From Ruminococcus sp. (GTDB taxonomy: Bacteria > Bacillota > Clostridia > Lachnospirales > Lachnospiraceae), in NCBI GenBank assembly GCA_023663085.1, contig JAMPIB010000039.1, forward strand, positions 1 to 36,614: 36,614 bases of DNA, given 5' to 3'. How positions within the stretch are numbered: the stretch's first letter is position 1; each line of letters begins with the position of its first letter. The notes under the pieces are model-generated. The model worked only from the letters and a program-made list of their open reading frames with translations. It had not been told where the DNA came from and searched no databases. Below, one piece after another: positions 7,263 through 17,506 of this stretch. Position numbers and translations under genes: made by a program.

Positions 7263-8918
7263 TCAAACATCAAAGCAACTTCCCCCGATAAATTCCCGGC
7301 AAAGAGAATTATTCGGTATCTTTTCACTGGTAACACCCAGAAAATATTCGAGGAATTTAAGTAATCTTTTTGCCTCGTGGTATTCGGGTTCGCCTTTTTT
7401 GATACTGAATAACAAAGGTTCCGCATACTGTTTTAAGACTGCCAGTTCGTAAATAAGCGCCGAATTGAACATCGCGTCCGCCTGCTCCTGATAGGGGAAG
7501 ATATATTTCTCTTCTCCCCGTCTGACGGAAGGCCACATCTCAATGGTCTTTTTGGCGCTGGCGCCTCTTGTTCTGGCGTCTCTGACCATACGGCGCAGCA
7601 GTCTGCTGTCCGTGGTCGGTATCCGGTTGTGCTCATCTACATTCAGACAGGTAAGCGCACTGATATAGATTTTATACTTGCTCTCTGCCGGAAGGGAATA
7701 AGACATTTTCTCATTGAGGCCGTGGATACCCTCTATTACTAAAATATCTTCCGGGCCCAGCGTGGTGATCTTCCCGTTATATTCGCGTCTTCCCGTTTTG
7801 AAATTGAAGGTCGGCAGTTCCACACTTTTTCCTGCCAGCAGTTCTCCCATATCTTTATTAAACTGCTCTACATCAAGCGCCTCTATACATTCAAAATCCG
7901 GGTTCCCGTCTTCATCTCTGGGCGTCTTGTCATGGTTTACATAATAATTATCCAGACCAATTGGATGTGGATTCATACCATGTGTTCTAAGCTGGATGGA
8001 CAGTCTGTGGGAAAAAGTCGTCTTGCCGGAAGAAGACGGGCCTGCTATCATAACGAATTTCACGCCGCCTCTTCTGACGATATCTCTGGCAATCTCCCCG
8101 ATCCGGCTTTCCTGTAACGCCTCCTGCACGAGTATCATATCTTCCATATTATTTCCGCAGATCTGGTCGTTTAGATCACCGACCGTATCAATTCCGATAT
8201 CCTCGCCCCATTTACTGGTCTGTAGTAATGTTTTGAACAGTTTCACTCTCGGTTCAAATACGGGAAGTTCTTCCGGCGCAGACTGTTCGGGCAGCAATAA
8301 TATCACACCCTCCTCGTAACTCATCAGATCAAAGTGTTTGACATATCCCGTACTCGGCAGCATATAACCGTAATAATAATCATAATAATCCCCCATACAA
8401 TAGACATTGATAGAAGAACTTCTTCTATAGCGGAACAATTTTACTTTATCCATCATGCCGTATTCTTCAAATAAACGGATCGCCTCTTCCGAAGGATAAG
8501 AGCGCTTGGTGATCGCCAGATCAGCCTCCACCAGTTCCTGCATCCGCTCTTTTACCTGTAATATCTGCTTATCATCCAGCGAAACACCGCTTCTGAAACG
8601 GCAGTAATATCCCGCTCCAATGGCAAATTCCACTTTCGTCGCCGCCGCCGCTTCATAACCTGTCACATCCTTGATGGCTTTCATCAAAAGCATCACCGCA
8701 GTACGTACATAGGTCTTATGTCCGATCGGATCGCCATATGTGGCAAATGACAGTTCACAGTCCCTGTCAACTTTCTTCATCATTTCGCGGATCTTGCCAT
8801 TCACGATAACAAGTGCAATAGGTTCGTTATAAAGATGCTGATGCTCTTTGGCAATGATCTCGTACTTGATTCCCTCTTCATACAACTTTTCCTGTCCGTC
8901 AATTTTGATCTTTACCAT
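7263..8918 (-). CDS. TGS-domain nucleoside (uridine) kinase
   Basis: 551 residues from ATG 8918, preceded by AAGGAG at seven bases; the longer frame upstream lies inside trmK. The N-terminal 60 or so residues form a TGS-like domain, followed by a threonyl-tRNA-synthetase-like segment, then a uridine kinase / phosphoribulokinase domain with Walker A GPSSSGKTTFSHRLS and the GIHGLN motif. In Clostridia this fusion is common beside rpoD and trmK. The kinase part should phosphorylate a nucleoside; the role of the TGS part is unknown. The start overlaps the trmK stop, so translation is coupled. Last gene of the dgt-dnaG-rpoD-trmK operon. Confidence 0.88.
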   Translation of the reverse strand: MVKIKIDGQEKLYEEGIKYEIIAKEHQHLYNEPIALVIVNGKIREMMKKVDRDCELSFATYGDPIGHKTYVRTAVMLLMKAIKDVTGYEAAAATKVEFAIGAGYYCRFRSGVSLDDKQILQVKERMQELVEADLAITKRSYPSEEAIRLFEEYGMMDKVKLFRYRRSSSINVYCMGDYYDYYYGYMLPSTGYVKHFDLMSYEEGVILLLPEQSAPEELPVFEPRVKLFKTLLQTSKWGEDIGIDTVGDLNDQICGNNMEDMILVQEALQESRIGEIARDIVRRGGVKFVMIAGPSSSGKTTFSHRLSIQLRTHGMNPHPIGLDNYYVNHDKTPRDEDGNPDFECIEALDVEQFNKDMGELLAGKSVELPTFNFKTGRREYNGKITTLGPEDILVIEGIHGLNEKMSYSLPAESKYKIYISALTCLNVDEHNRIPTTDSRLLRRMVRDARTRGASAKKTIEMWPSVRRGEEKYIFPYQEQADAMFNSALIYELAVLKQYAEPLLFSIKKGEPEYHEAKRLLKFLEYFLGVTSEKIPNNSLCREFIGGSCFDV

Positions 8919-9715
8919 ATCCCGGCTCCTTCCCTTTTGTTTAATTCTTCCATGACGCGTTGACAATCCTCTGACTTTTTCTTTACTTCCCGGTAACGTT
9001 TCCCGCACACTTCTTTATCCGCCCCGTTCTTTCGCAGATTGTTAAGCACTTCTGTAAAGATACGCTTCTCCCGTTCCAGATAGCGGTAGAGTACAGGGTT
9101 TTTATGCGCTAATAAAACAGGACCATAGCGGTCTTCCATCTGCTGTTTCCACTCATGTTTCCACTCATGTTCCCGCGTCTGTTCATCCATACCCGCCCCA
9201 AAACTATTCCCTATTGTCAGAGTTTTGTCTTTTTTTATGACTTTCATCAGCGGATAGAATTTAGAATCCTCTTCTATCATATTCTCATCTACGATCAGAT
9301 GTCCCTCCCTGCGCAGATAAGCACGTAACTTTTGTATCTCCGACTGCGGCTGTAGGATAAGTTCCCGGAAAGAATCCGTTTTCTCTTTCTCTTCCGCAAG
9401 GATGCGCTGCATCAGCCTGCCGCCCATTCCGGCACAGATCAGGGAATCCGCTTCTCCCGGATGATAGGAGGCCAGTCCATCGGAAATCCTCGTTTCTATG
9501 TACGCCTCCAGCCCAAACGCCGCGATATTCTCCCTGGCCTGCCTTAACGGCCCTTCGTTGATATCCATAGCCAGCGCCTTCGGAGCGATACCCTGTTCTA
9601 CCAGATAAATCGGTACAAAAGCATGATCGCACCCCACATCGCACACACGGTTTCCGCCTGTTACAAGCAAGGCTGCCGCCTGCATCCTTTGGGAAAGGAC
9701 TATCTTTTGGCTCAT
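8912..9715 (-). CDS. trmK: tRNA (adenine(22)-N(1))-methyltransferase
   Basis: 267 residues. SAM-binding motif VCDVGCDHAFVPIYLVEQG, then AMDINEGPLRQARENI and the CAGMGGRLM segment typical of TrmK (COG2384), followed by a basic coiled C-terminal region that binds tRNA. It makes m1A22 in tRNA. The ATG overlaps the rpoD stop (TGATG), as expected from the conserved rpoD-trmK arrangement of Firmicutes. The length is slightly above the family norm because of the charged C-terminal tail. Confidence 0.93.
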   Translation of the reverse strand: MSQKIVLSQRMQAAALLVTGGNRVCDVGCDHAFVPIYLVEQGIAPKALAMDINEGPLRQARENIAAFGLEAYIETRISDGLASYHPGEADSLICAGMGGRLMQRILAEEKEKTDSFRELILQPQSEIQKLRAYLRREGHLIVDENMIEEDSKFYPLMKVIKKDKTLTIGNSFGAGMDEQTREHEWKHEWKQQMEDRYGPVLLAHKNPVLYRYLEREKRIFTEVLNNLRKNGADKEVCGKRYREVKKKSEDCQRVMEELNKREGAGIW

Positions 9716-10827
9716 CAGTCCAGATAATCCTTTAATTTACGGCTTCTGCTCGGATGGCGGAGTTTCCTGAGCGCTTTGGCTTCTATCTGCCTGATACGCT
9801 CACGGGTTACACTGAACTCTTTTCCGACTTCCTCTAACGTTCTCGCACGGCCGTCATCTAACCCGAAGCGCAGACGCAGTACCTTCTGTTCCCTGTCTGT
9901 CAAAGTACTAAGTACGTCCACAAGCTGTTCCTTTAACAGCGTAAAGGCCGCGGCGTCCGCCGGAACCGGAACGTTATCATCCTGAATGAAATCACCGAGA
10001 TGGCTGTCCTCTTCCTCGCCGATGGGCGTCTCTAAAGAAACCGGTTCCTGAGATATCTTAAGGATTTCCCTGACTCTTTCTACCGGCATATTCATTTCTT
10101 CCGCGATCTCTTCCGGCGTAGGCTCCCTGCCCAGTTCCTGTAAGAGCTGTCTGCTCACGCGTATTAATTTATTAATGGTTTCCACCATATGCACCGGAAT
10201 GCGGATGGTCCTTGCCTGATCGGCTATCGCCCGCGTAATGGCCTGACGGATCCACCATGTCGCATACGTGGAAAATTTATACCCTTTACGGTAATCGAAT
10301 TTTTCGACCGCTTTGATCAGACCCAGATTCCCCTCCTGGATCAGATCGAGAAAAAGCATACCGCGTCCGACATATCTCTTGGCAATGCTGACTACCAGAC
10401 GAAGATTGGCCTCCGCCAGTCTTTTTTTCGCCTCTTCATCCCCCATCTCCATCTTCTTGGCCAGTTCAATTTCTTCTTCCGCACTGAGAAGCGGCACTTT
10501 ACCGATTTCTTTCAAATACATTCTGACAGGGTCTTCTATACTGACGCCATCCGGAACGGACAGGTCGATGTTCTCCACATCCACATCATCCTCTTCCGTT
10601 AAGATGATTTCTTCGTCGTCCACATCATCCACGTCGGTAATGCGCAGAATATCCACGTTATTTTGTTCTAATGTTTCCAGAATCTTATCAAACTGCTCCT
10701 CTTCCAGTGACATATCATGAAAAAAATCGCTGATCTCCTGATATTCCAGAACATTCTTTTTCTTCTTAGCAACATTCAAGAGTTCTTTCAAGCGCTCTTC
10801 AAATTTTGCCTGTACATTTTCGTCCAT
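9715..10827 (-). CDS. rpoD: RNA polymerase primary sigma factor (sigma A / RpoD)
   Basis: 370 residues from the ATG giving [17 protein letters not shown]; the frame also offers TTG at 10863 and ATG at 10839, so the start is not certain. Region 1.1-like segment (to about residue 60), an acidic linker, region 1.2 ([17 protein letters not shown]), region 2 ([40 protein letters not shown]), region 3 and region 4 with the -35 reading helix ([28 protein letters not shown]). It is the housekeeping sigma factor. Between dnaG and trmK in the macromolecular synthesis operon. Confidence 0.97.
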   Translation of the reverse strand: MDENVQAKFEERLKELLNVAKKKKNVLEYQEISDFFHDMSLEEEQFDKILETLEQNNVDILRITDVDDVDDEEIILTEEDDVDVENIDLSVPDGVSIEDPVRMYLKEIGKVPLLSAEEEIELAKKMEMGDEEAKKRLAEANLRLVVSIAKRYVGRGMLFLDLIQEGNLGLIKAVEKFDYRKGYKFSTYATWWIRQAITRAIADQARTIRIPVHMVETINKLIRVSRQLLQELGREPTPEEIAEEMNMPVERVREILKISQEPVSLETPIGEEEDSHLGDFIQDDNVPVPADAAAFTLLKEQLVDVLSTLTDREQKVLRLRFGLDDGRARTLEEVGKEFSVTRERIRQIEAKALRKLRHPSRSRKLKDYLD

Positions 10828-10877
10828 TACTTCGCCCATCCTTCCTTTTTCCGGGTTAAACAATTTTATTTTTTCCT

Positions 10878-12650
10878 CTAATGCAGGGAAATATGCGTTT
10901 TGCTAAGTTCTTCCAGTGCATTTTTGCCCGATATTATCTGTTTCAGCGCATTCATATCCGCGCCTGACCTGCTCGAATAATATTCAAAGCTGTTTCTTTT
11001 GACCTGATATACGATATCATGAAACGCCTTTTCCCGTTCCGTATCCGTATTGATTTCCTCTAGCTTGGTATTAAATAACGACGCCACTTCTCTTTGCTCT
11101 TCTTCATCCTGGAACATGCTGATGACCGATGCGGGATTAAAATTCCCGGCCTCCAGATCGGTGAAAAGTTTCTGCGCCACCTGCTGATACAGTGTTTCTG
11201 TAAAGTCTTCCACACCGATATATTTTTTAATCTTTGCGTAAACCTGCGGCTCATCCGTAATCCATGTCAGCAGGAGCTTCTGGTTCTTTTTAGCGTTTTC
11301 CTGCGGCGTGTTCTTCGGCGTCACTGTCGGTTTGGGCCGCTCTATGGGCTTGACAAAACCGGTCTGAGCCGCGTGAGAGGCTACTAATTTGCGCAGCGCT
11401 TCATAACCGATATGATATTTCTCCGCCACGGACTGTATATAATTCTCCCGCTCTACTTCTTCTTCAAAATTGCATAGTTTTCTGGCTATCTCTTTATAAA
11501 AACCGGTCTTGGAATCGGGGTCGCTTAGATCGTAATCGCGCTCTAATATCCGCAGTTCAAAGAAAAAGCTGTTTTCCGCCTTATCAATCCTCTCCTGAAA
11601 AGCCTCTGCGCCGTTAGCCTTGATAAATTCATCCGGATCTTTGGCCGGAGACATATTGATGACTTTGCCCCGCAGACCGCTCTCTCTTAAAATACCGATT
11701 GCCCGGAGTGCGGCGTTTATACCCGCGCCGTCGCTGTCATAAGCTAAAAGCACATCCTTCGTATAACGCCGTAACAGATTGGCCTGTCCCACCGTAAAAG
11801 CGGTTCCTAAAGAGGCCACAGCCTGTGTAAATCCGGCCTGGTGCATGGCGATCACATCCATATAACCTTCGCAGAGGATGATATTATTTTTCCGCGAGGT
11901 TCTGGCAAAATTCAGACCGTAGAGGTTCCTGCTCTTATCAAATATCATCGACTCCGGCGAATTTAAATATTTCGGCTTGGCGTCTCCCATGACTCTGCCG
12001 CCGAAACCGATCACTTTATGATTGATATCCTGTATCGGAAACATCACCCGATTCCAGAACTTATCGTGCATACCATATTTTTCATCAAATCCGGCCAGTC
12101 CCGCCTCTATGACAAGTTCGTCCTCATATCCTTTGGAATGCAGATAATTTACCAGATCGTTACTTGTCACATTGGCAAATCCAAGACCGAATCTTTTCAT
12201 CGTCTCCTCACCAAGCTGCCGGCCTGCAAGATACTTAAATCCGGCCTCCCCTTTCGGAGAACGCAGCAGATAATAAAAATATCTGGCCGCTTCTTTATTG
12301 ATCTCTAAAAGTCTCGCCCGCCTGCTCTCCCTTTTTTTCACTTCTTCGGAATATTCCGCCTCCGGCAGCGGCACGCCGGCTCTGTCTGCCAGCTGCTTAA
12401 TGGCCTCCGGAAAAGTACAGTTCTCATAGGCCATCAGAAATGTAAAAACATTCCCGCCCGCTCCGCAGCCGAAGCAATAATACATCTGCTTGCCCGGAGA
12501 AACCGAAAACGACGGCGATTTTTCATTATGAAAAGGGCACAATCCGAAATAGCTGCTGCCCTTTTTCTGAATGCGCACATAACCGGAGATCACGTCTACT
12601 ATATCATTTTTGGTTCTTACCTCTTCTATCACTTCATCGGGATAATACAT
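10878..12650 (-). CDS. dnaG: DNA primase
   Basis: 590 residues. The N-terminal zinc ribbon reads [13 protein letters not shown] and [10 protein letters not shown] (CHCC ligands, residues about 39-63). The RNAP core follows, with the TOPRIM motif ILCEGYMDV and the metal-binding DSDGAG, then a helical C-terminal part that binds the DnaB helicase. It lays RNA primers at the replication fork. AGGAG precedes the ATG; dgt ends 10 bases upstream and rpoD follows closely, the standard order. Confidence 0.97.
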   Translation of the reverse strand: MYYPDEVIEEVRTKNDIVDVISGYVRIQKKGSSYFGLCPFHNEKSPSFSVSPGKQMYYCFGCGAGGNVFTFLMAYENCTFPEAIKQLADRAGVPLPEAEYSEEVKKRESRRARLLEINKEAARYFYYLLRSPKGEAGFKYLAGRQLGEETMKRFGLGFANVTSNDLVNYLHSKGYEDELVIEAGLAGFDEKYGMHDKFWNRVMFPIQDINHKVIGFGGRVMGDAKPKYLNSPESMIFDKSRNLYGLNFARTSRKNNIILCEGYMDVIAMHQAGFTQAVASLGTAFTVGQANLLRRYTKDVLLAYDSDGAGINAALRAIGILRESGLRGKVINMSPAKDPDEFIKANGAEAFQERIDKAENSFFFELRILERDYDLSDPDSKTGFYKEIARKLCNFEEEVERENYIQSVAEKYHIGYEALRKLVASHAAQTGFVKPIERPKPTVTPKNTPQENAKKNQKLLLTWITDEPQVYAKIKKYIGVEDFTETLYQQVAQKLFTDLEAGNFNPASVISMFQDEEEQREVASLFNTKLEEINTDTEREKAFHDIVYQVKRNSFEYYSSRSGADMNALKQIISGKNALEELSKTHISLH

Positions 12651-12660
12651 AGCTTTTCTC

Positions 12661-13665
12661 CTAACCGTGCCATGTCTTGGGAATAAAAATCTCCTGATAT
12701 GTGGCGATCGCGAATCTGTCCGTCATTGATCCGATAAAATCGCACACTATTTTCTCAGCAGGTTCTCCCGCCTCTAACAGACGGCGCAAAAATCCCGGCA
12801 GTTTTTCCAGATGGTGCCTGTAATAATCATATAATGTCTCGATCAGTTCTTCCGCCTTGCCTTCCTCACTCTTGGCAACCGGATTCTGATAGACGCTCTC
12901 AAACATGAACTGGCGTAACTTCTGCATGGCCTCCGCCACCTCCGGCGACATGCAGACGTCGTTTTTGCCGCGGCTGGCCGTTACGATATCATGGATAAAA
13001 TAATCCAGACGCGCCCCGCAGCTGTAACCGATGACCTCTCCGATCTCTTTTGGCACATCGGATTCTTTCAGGATACCGCCTCTGATCGCATCATCCATAT
13101 CATGATGGATATAGGCTATTTTATCGGAAAATCTGACCACCTTGCCTTCCAGCGTACAGGGTGTGCCGGAAGTCTGATGATTCAGAATGCCGTCTCTCAC
13201 TTCATAGGTCAGATTGATGCCCTGACCGTCTTTTTCCAGGATATCCACAGTCCTGACACTCTGCTCGTTATGTTTAAATCCATACGGACAGACCCTGCCC
13301 AGCGCACGCTCGCCGGCATGTCCAAAAGGTGTATGCCCCAGATCGTGTCCAAGGGCAATAGCCTCCACCAGATCCTCGTTAAGCTGCAATGCCTTGGCGA
13401 TCGTGCGGGCATTCTGACTGACTTCCAGCGTATGCGTCAGTCTCGTCCGGTAATGATCCCCTTCCGGCGTCAGAAATACCTGTGTCTTATCTTTGAGCCG
13501 TCTAAAGGACTTACTATGTATGATCCGGTCTCTGTCTCTTTGAAACACAGGTCTGATATCGCATTGTTCCTCCGGCTTGTCCCTTCCTTTGGAATCCATA
13601 CTGAGCATCGCATAGGGGCTTAGATATTCCTTCTCCCACTGTTCCAAACTTTCCCGTATATTCAT
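12661..13665 (-). CDS. dgt: dGTP triphosphohydrolase-like HD-domain protein
   Basis: 334 residues. HD-domain residues are seen in RLTHTLEVSQNARTIAKAL and AIALGHDLGHTPFGHAGE (H...HD), with the last Asp in RFSDKIAYIHHD. The start FRRLKDKTQVF region is typical of the Dgt family. These enzymes cut dNTPs to nucleoside and triphosphate and help balance nucleotide pools. First gene of the dnaG operon; GGAAGG precedes the ATG. The exact nucleotide preference of this short Firmicute type is not known from sequence. Confidence 0.9.
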   Translation of the reverse strand: MNIRESLEQWEKEYLSPYAMLSMDSKGRDKPEEQCDIRPVFQRDRDRIIHSKSFRRLKDKTQVFLTPEGDHYRTRLTHTLEVSQNARTIAKALQLNEDLVEAIALGHDLGHTPFGHAGERALGRVCPYGFKHNEQSVRTVDILEKDGQGINLTYEVRDGILNHQTSGTPCTLEGKVVRFSDKIAYIHHDMDDAIRGGILKESDVPKEIGEVIGYSCGARLDYFIHDIVTASRGKNDVCMSPEVAEAMQKLRQFMFESVYQNPVAKSEEGKAEELIETLYDYYRHHLEKLPGFLRRLLEAGEPAEKIVCDFIGSMTDRFAIATYQEIFIPKTWHG

Positions 13666-13736
13666 AGGACGCCTTCCTTCTTTTTGAAAAAACCGCTCTG
13701 TTTATAATATTCTGTTTCTTTTCGCAAAATCCTTTT

Positions 13737-14633
13737 TTATCTACAGATATCGTAGATAAATTCCGCATTTTTATCCATCGCCTCATAAGCCGTCTTAAAC
13801 GGCGACATCTGAAATACATGCCACATGCCCTTGAAAACGTCGATCTTGGCCGAAACATTGGCCTTGACCATTTTCTTATGCAGCATAGTCGAATCGTTTA
13901 ATAACATTTCGTTATCTCCTACCTGTATATAAGTAGGTGGAAAACCGTCATAATCACCGAATAAGGGGGAGATCAGAGGGTTCTTAAGATCCTGCCCCGC
14001 CGCATAATTATCCGTCATCTGCTGTAAATAAACAGGGTCTAAGACCGGATCGATATCTTTTCTTGTCGTATGCGACTTCCCGGAGGCTGTCAGATCCGTC
14101 CAGGGAGACATCAGACACAATCCTCTCGGCAGAAGTCTGTTTTCCTGTTTTAATTTTAATACCAGAGACAGGGCCAGATTTCCTCCCGCAGAATCCCCGG
14201 CTATAATGACATCTCTGGCTCCATATCCTAATAGCATCAGATCGTCCCAGACCTTCATCGCGTCATCCGCAGCCGCCGGATAGGGATTCTCCGGCGCCAG
14301 CCGGTAATCAAAACACAACACGTCCATAGAAGTAGATGTCGCCAGCTTTGTTGTCAGCGTGCGGGCATAGATACTGCTGCCCGTCGAATAACCGCCGCCA
14401 TGGCAATACAGAATCACATATTTTTTCATATGCGCCCTGTTGACAGAGATCCACTCACCACGGATGCCGTCGATATCTAACTCCTTTATCTCCACCTCCT
14501 TGTTGTTCCCCAGCAGAACGCCGAAATGATCCTGTGAAAGCCTGTGCTTCTCCAGATCCGTGTTCTCCACCAGACCATGCGCCTTTTTTATCAGATTCAT
14601 AAGATTCTGGTTCTTTTTTTCTAAAATAGCCAT
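13737..14633 (-). CDS. Alpha/beta hydrolase, hormone-sensitive-lipase (HSL) type esterase
   Basis: 298 residues. Oxyanion-hole motif YCHGGGYS (HGGG, 78-81), nucleophile elbow GDSAGGN (Ser148), and the C-terminal catalytic His in GMWHVFQM, the set expected for HSL-family (bacterial type IV) esterases. It lacks a signal peptide, so it acts in the cytosol on short acyl esters. It is divergent from the acyltransferase gene at 14769, with 135 bp between them holding a promoter and an inverted repeat. Inference: the esterase and the acyltransferase act on related esters. Confidence 0.88.
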   Translation of the reverse strand: MAILEKKNQNLMNLIKKAHGLVENTDLEKHRLSQDHFGVLLGNNKEVEIKELDIDGIRGEWISVNRAHMKKYVILYCHGGGYSTGSSIYARTLTTKLATSTSMDVLCFDYRLAPENPYPAAADDAMKVWDDLMLLGYGARDVIIAGDSAGGNLALSLVLKLKQENRLLPRGLCLMSPWTDLTASGKSHTTRKDIDPVLDPVYLQQMTDNYAAGQDLKNPLISPLFGDYDGFPPTYIQVGDNEMLLNDSTMLHKKMVKANVSAKIDVFKGMWHVFQMSPFKTAYEAMDKNAEFIYDICR

Positions 14634-14677
14634 ACTGACCGACCTCTTTCCCTGTTCATTTAAATATTTTTTTACGA

Positions 14678-14723
14678 AGTATTTATTTTATTTTTAGTAT
14701 TTATTTCCATACTATGATATAAT
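14678..14723 (+). promoter_or_regulatory. Promoter of the acyltransferase-DUF6320 genes with flanking operator-like repeats
   Basis: Extended minus-10 TGATATAAT (14715-14723) with a weak -35. An 11-bp direct repeat AGTATTTATTT occurs at 14678-14688 and 14696-14706. The second copy is part of an inverted repeat TAGTAT-x8-ATACTA (14695-14714) that touches the -10 box. The position between divergent genes fits a regulator site. Confidence 0.6.
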
Positions 14724-14768
14724 AACCGCATAAGAAAAACAAGCGGCTGCAAAGGAAAGGAACACCTT

Positions 14769-16088
14769 ATGTCCACATCCGGGAAAAAAGGCATTACCTC
14801 GTCAAAATCGAAAAAAGAGATCTGGTACAAGCTTGACTTATCCGCCATCGTCTATCCGACCTTACAGCGGAAAGATTTTTCTTCCGTGTACCGTTTATCC
14901 GTCGTCCTTACGGAAGACGTCGATCCCGATATATTGCAAAAAGCGCTGGACATGACGCTGCCCCGTTTTCCGACTTATAAAGTGGCTATCCGGAAAGGGC
15001 TTTTCTGGCGTTATCTGGAACCGAACAACAGACCCGGCCCTTTTGTGACGCCCGATATCAAAAACCCCTGTATGCCCATGCCCTTTAAAGCCAATAACAG
15101 ATACCTGCTGCGCGTCTATTATTACGGCCGCAGAATTTCCTTAGAGGCGCATCACTGTCTCGGAGATGGTACGGGCGGTATGTGCGTGCTGCAGACACTG
15201 ACCGCCGTATATCTGGGGCTTCTGGGCCATCCCATCCCGCCTTCCGGCTTCGTGCTCAATATCCACGATACGCCCGATCCGGGAGAGCTCGAAGACGCTT
15301 ATATGCGCTATGCCAACGCCAGAGTGTGTCCGCCCCGTCCCGGTGAAAAGACCTACCGCGTCCGGGGTACGAAAGAGCCTTTTTATACCTTAAATATCAT
15401 CGATGGCATCATGTCCGTCAAAGAAGTGATGGCCGTTGCCAAAAAATACGATGCCACCATCACCGAATATCTCAACGCGGTCTTACTATATGCGCTGCTG
15501 CAAAAGCAGGAAAGCGACTTTCCTCTGCATGTAAGACCCGTAAAAATTGCCATGCCCGTCAACTTACGGCGCTTTTTCCCGTCCAGAACGCTGCGCAATT
15601 TTATCACTATGGTCTATCCTTCCATAGACCCGCGTCTGGGCGATTATACGTTTGAAGAGATCGTTGCGCAGGTGCATCATTATATGCAGTATTATATCAG
15701 CGAAAAATTCCTGCGCGGAGATATCACGACCAACGCCTCCACACAACGCAACCCGTTCATCCGCGTGGTGCCTCTTTTTATCAAAGACTTCGTGGTACGC
15801 ACTTTTTATACCAAAGTGCAGGATAAAAATTCCTCCGCGGGACTCACCAATATGGGCGCTTTAAAAGTGCCGGATGAGATGAAGCCATATATCGAGCGCT
15901 TTGATATCTATATGGGACAGCCTTTTTCTTCCCGTACCAACTGCGCCATCATCAGTTTCGAGGACACGCTGACTGTTAATTTCGCCAGCAGTATCGCAGA
16001 AGCGGATGTAGAACGCGGCTTTTTTTGCAGACTGGTACGCGATGGCATCCACGTAAAGATTGAGAGCAACCGGGAGATCAAATTATAA
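14769..16088 (+). CDS. Condensation-fold acyltransferase (alcohol acetyltransferase / PapA-like)
   Basis: 439 residues. The BAHD/condensation active-site motif HHCLGDG (HHxxxDG, residues 128-134) is intact, and the length equals one condensation-type chloramphenicol-acetyltransferase-like domain. Such proteins move an acyl group from CoA or a carrier onto an alcohol or amine. No carrier protein or NRPS module is nearby, so a free-standing O- or N-acyltransferase is likely; the substrate is unknown. AAGGA precedes the ATG. The DUF6320 gene follows after 29 bp on the same strand. Confidence 0.82.
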   Translation: MSTSGKKGITSSKSKKEIWYKLDLSAIVYPTLQRKDFSSVYRLSVVLTEDVDPDILQKALDMTLPRFPTYKVAIRKGLFWRYLEPNNRPGPFVTPDIKNPCMPMPFKANNRYLLRVYYYGRRISLEAHHCLGDGTGGMCVLQTLTAVYLGLLGHPIPPSGFVLNIHDTPDPGELEDAYMRYANARVCPPRPGEKTYRVRGTKEPFYTLNIIDGIMSVKEVMAVAKKYDATITEYLNAVLLYALLQKQESDFPLHVRPVKIAMPVNLRRFFPSRTLRNFITMVYPSIDPRLGDYTFEEIVAQVHHYMQYYISEKFLRGDITTNASTQRNPFIRVVPLFIKDFVVRTFYTKVQDKNSSAGLTNMGALKVPDEMKPYIERFDIYMGQPFSSRTNCAIISFEDTLTVNFASSIAEADVERGFFCRLVRDGIHVKIESNREIKL

Positions 16089-16117
16089 AAATTAACCATG
16101 GAAAGGAGTACCATCGC

Positions 16118-16822
16118 ATGTCATATTGTGTCAACTGCGGCGTAGAATTAGAGGCATCCTTAAAAGTCTGCCCGCTTTGTAATACGCCCGTCATCAACCC
16201 CAAACACTTGCAGGAAGAAAATGATATCGCGCCCTACCCGGCCTCCAGAGGGCAGGTAGAAGTGGTAAAAAGAAAGGATCTGGGCCTTTTATTAGGTGTA
16301 GTCCTCTCCGCTACGAGCATCACCTGTCTGCTGCTCAATCTGCTTGTTTTTAAGGGTACACTCTGGTCTTTTCTGGCTATCGGCGTATGTATCTGCCTGT
16401 TTGTCTTCGCTGTCCCGGCAGTCATCTATACCAGAATGCCGATCTATCTCTCCTTACTGGCCGATGGCGTAGCCGTAGGCGTCTATCTGTATCTGATCAC
16501 CTATCTGACCGCATCTTCCGACTGGTTCTGGCGCCTCGCGCTGCCAATTGTTGTTACGGTCACGATCTTACTGGAAATTTTTACACTTTTAGCGCGCAAA
16601 CTGCCTTTTTCAGTCTTAACGGGTTCTTTATATATCTTCATCGAAGCGCCTGTTTTATGCGTGACTCTGGAACTGTTGATCCGGCACTTTCGCGGCGATC
16701 CCATGTATATCACCTGGTCAGCGGTCGTATTGACAGTATGTACCATCATTGATATCGCCCTGATCACTATCATTGCCAAAAAACGCCTGCGCAATGAAGT
16801 ACGCAGACGTTTGCATTTCTAA
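16118..16822 (+). CDS. Zinc-ribbon membrane protein, DUF6320-like
   Basis: 234 residues. An N-terminal zinc ribbon ([19 protein letters not shown], two CxxC pairs) is followed by a linker and about five or six membrane helices from residue 52 to 225. This layout is typical of DUF6320 proteins, which I recall beside acyltransferases and hydrolases in Lachnospiraceae. Function unknown. The last bases overlap the end of the opposing DUF4125 gene. Confidence 0.72.
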   Translation: MSYCVNCGVELEASLKVCPLCNTPVINPKHLQEENDIAPYPASRGQVEVVKRKDLGLLLGVVLSATSITCLLLNLLVFKGTLWSFLAIGVCICLFVFAVPAVIYTRMPIYLSLLADGVAVGVYLYLITYLTASSDWFWRLALPIVVTVTILLEIFTLLARKLPFSVLTGSLYIFIEAPVLCVTLELLIRHFRGDPMYITWSAVVLTVCTIIDIALITIIAKKRLRNEVRRRLHF

Positions 16823-17442
16823 CTGTGTTTCGCTTCGGCCTCTTCTAAGGACTGATAACCGTAAAACAGCGTTTCATTGGTGATGATCTGTTTTAACAGG
16901 CTCTCGCCTTTTTCATAAGCCTCTTTCGTTTCCTTATGAAGAAGCGTCAGGGTCTTCATGGAATAGGTGAGCAGTTCCGCCCGCAGATAACTCTCCATAG
17001 AAGAACCATCCACGGCGTTATCTTCCGCCGTAGTGGCTGTTCTGCCTCTCTTACGGATATTCGGATATTCGACTGCCATCCCGGCGTCCCATTCCAGATG
17101 TATCCTGACAATTTCTTCTACCAGTTGTTTTTTCTCTTCCACCTCTGGCAGATAAGTCTTTACTTTCTCATATTCTTCAGGAAAAGTACTCTCCATCATC
17201 CTGCCGTACTTTTCAAAGATAAGGTTCCTGCCCTCTTCATAAGCCTTCTTACAGTCCTCCATATAACTTGCGAGCAGTTCGTCCGAATAGACCATCCACT
17301 GACTCATCCGCATACGGAAGAATGTCTCCGGATCATCCTGACACGAAGCCCGTCCTCCGGTATTATAAACATGCTGGAACATGTCCCACTCCACCTGTGC
17401 GATATCAAAAATAAGCTGTTCCCTTGCCGATATTTCTCCCAT
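16819..17442 (-). CDS. DUF4125 family protein
   Basis: 207 residues from ATG 17442, preceded by GGGAGGG; the longer frame lacks a ribosome site. The start [23 protein letters not shown], with later [19 protein letters not shown], is characteristic of DUF4125. Entirely helical, no signal peptide, no known catalytic motif. It lies 64 bp after the GerMN lipoprotein gene on the same strand. Function unknown. Confidence 0.8.
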   Translation of the reverse strand: MGEISAREQLIFDIAQVEWDMFQHVYNTGGRASCQDDPETFFRMRMSQWMVYSDELLASYMEDCKKAYEEGRNLIFEKYGRMMESTFPEEYEKVKTYLPEVEEKKQLVEEIVRIHLEWDAGMAVEYPNIRKRGRTATTAEDNAVDGSSMESYLRAELLTYSMKTLTLLHKETKEAYEKGESLLKQIITNETLFYGYQSLEEAEAKHS

Positions 17443-17506
17443 TACGATAACCCTCCCTTTTCCACAGTTGCAGGATATTTCCTCCAGCCTCCCGCAGGCT
17501 CCTGCT

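Noticed and set aside
9285..9644. 119-codon frame inside trmK on the same strand
   Set aside because: Out of frame with a clearly conserved methyltransferase; Arg/Gly-rich shadow.
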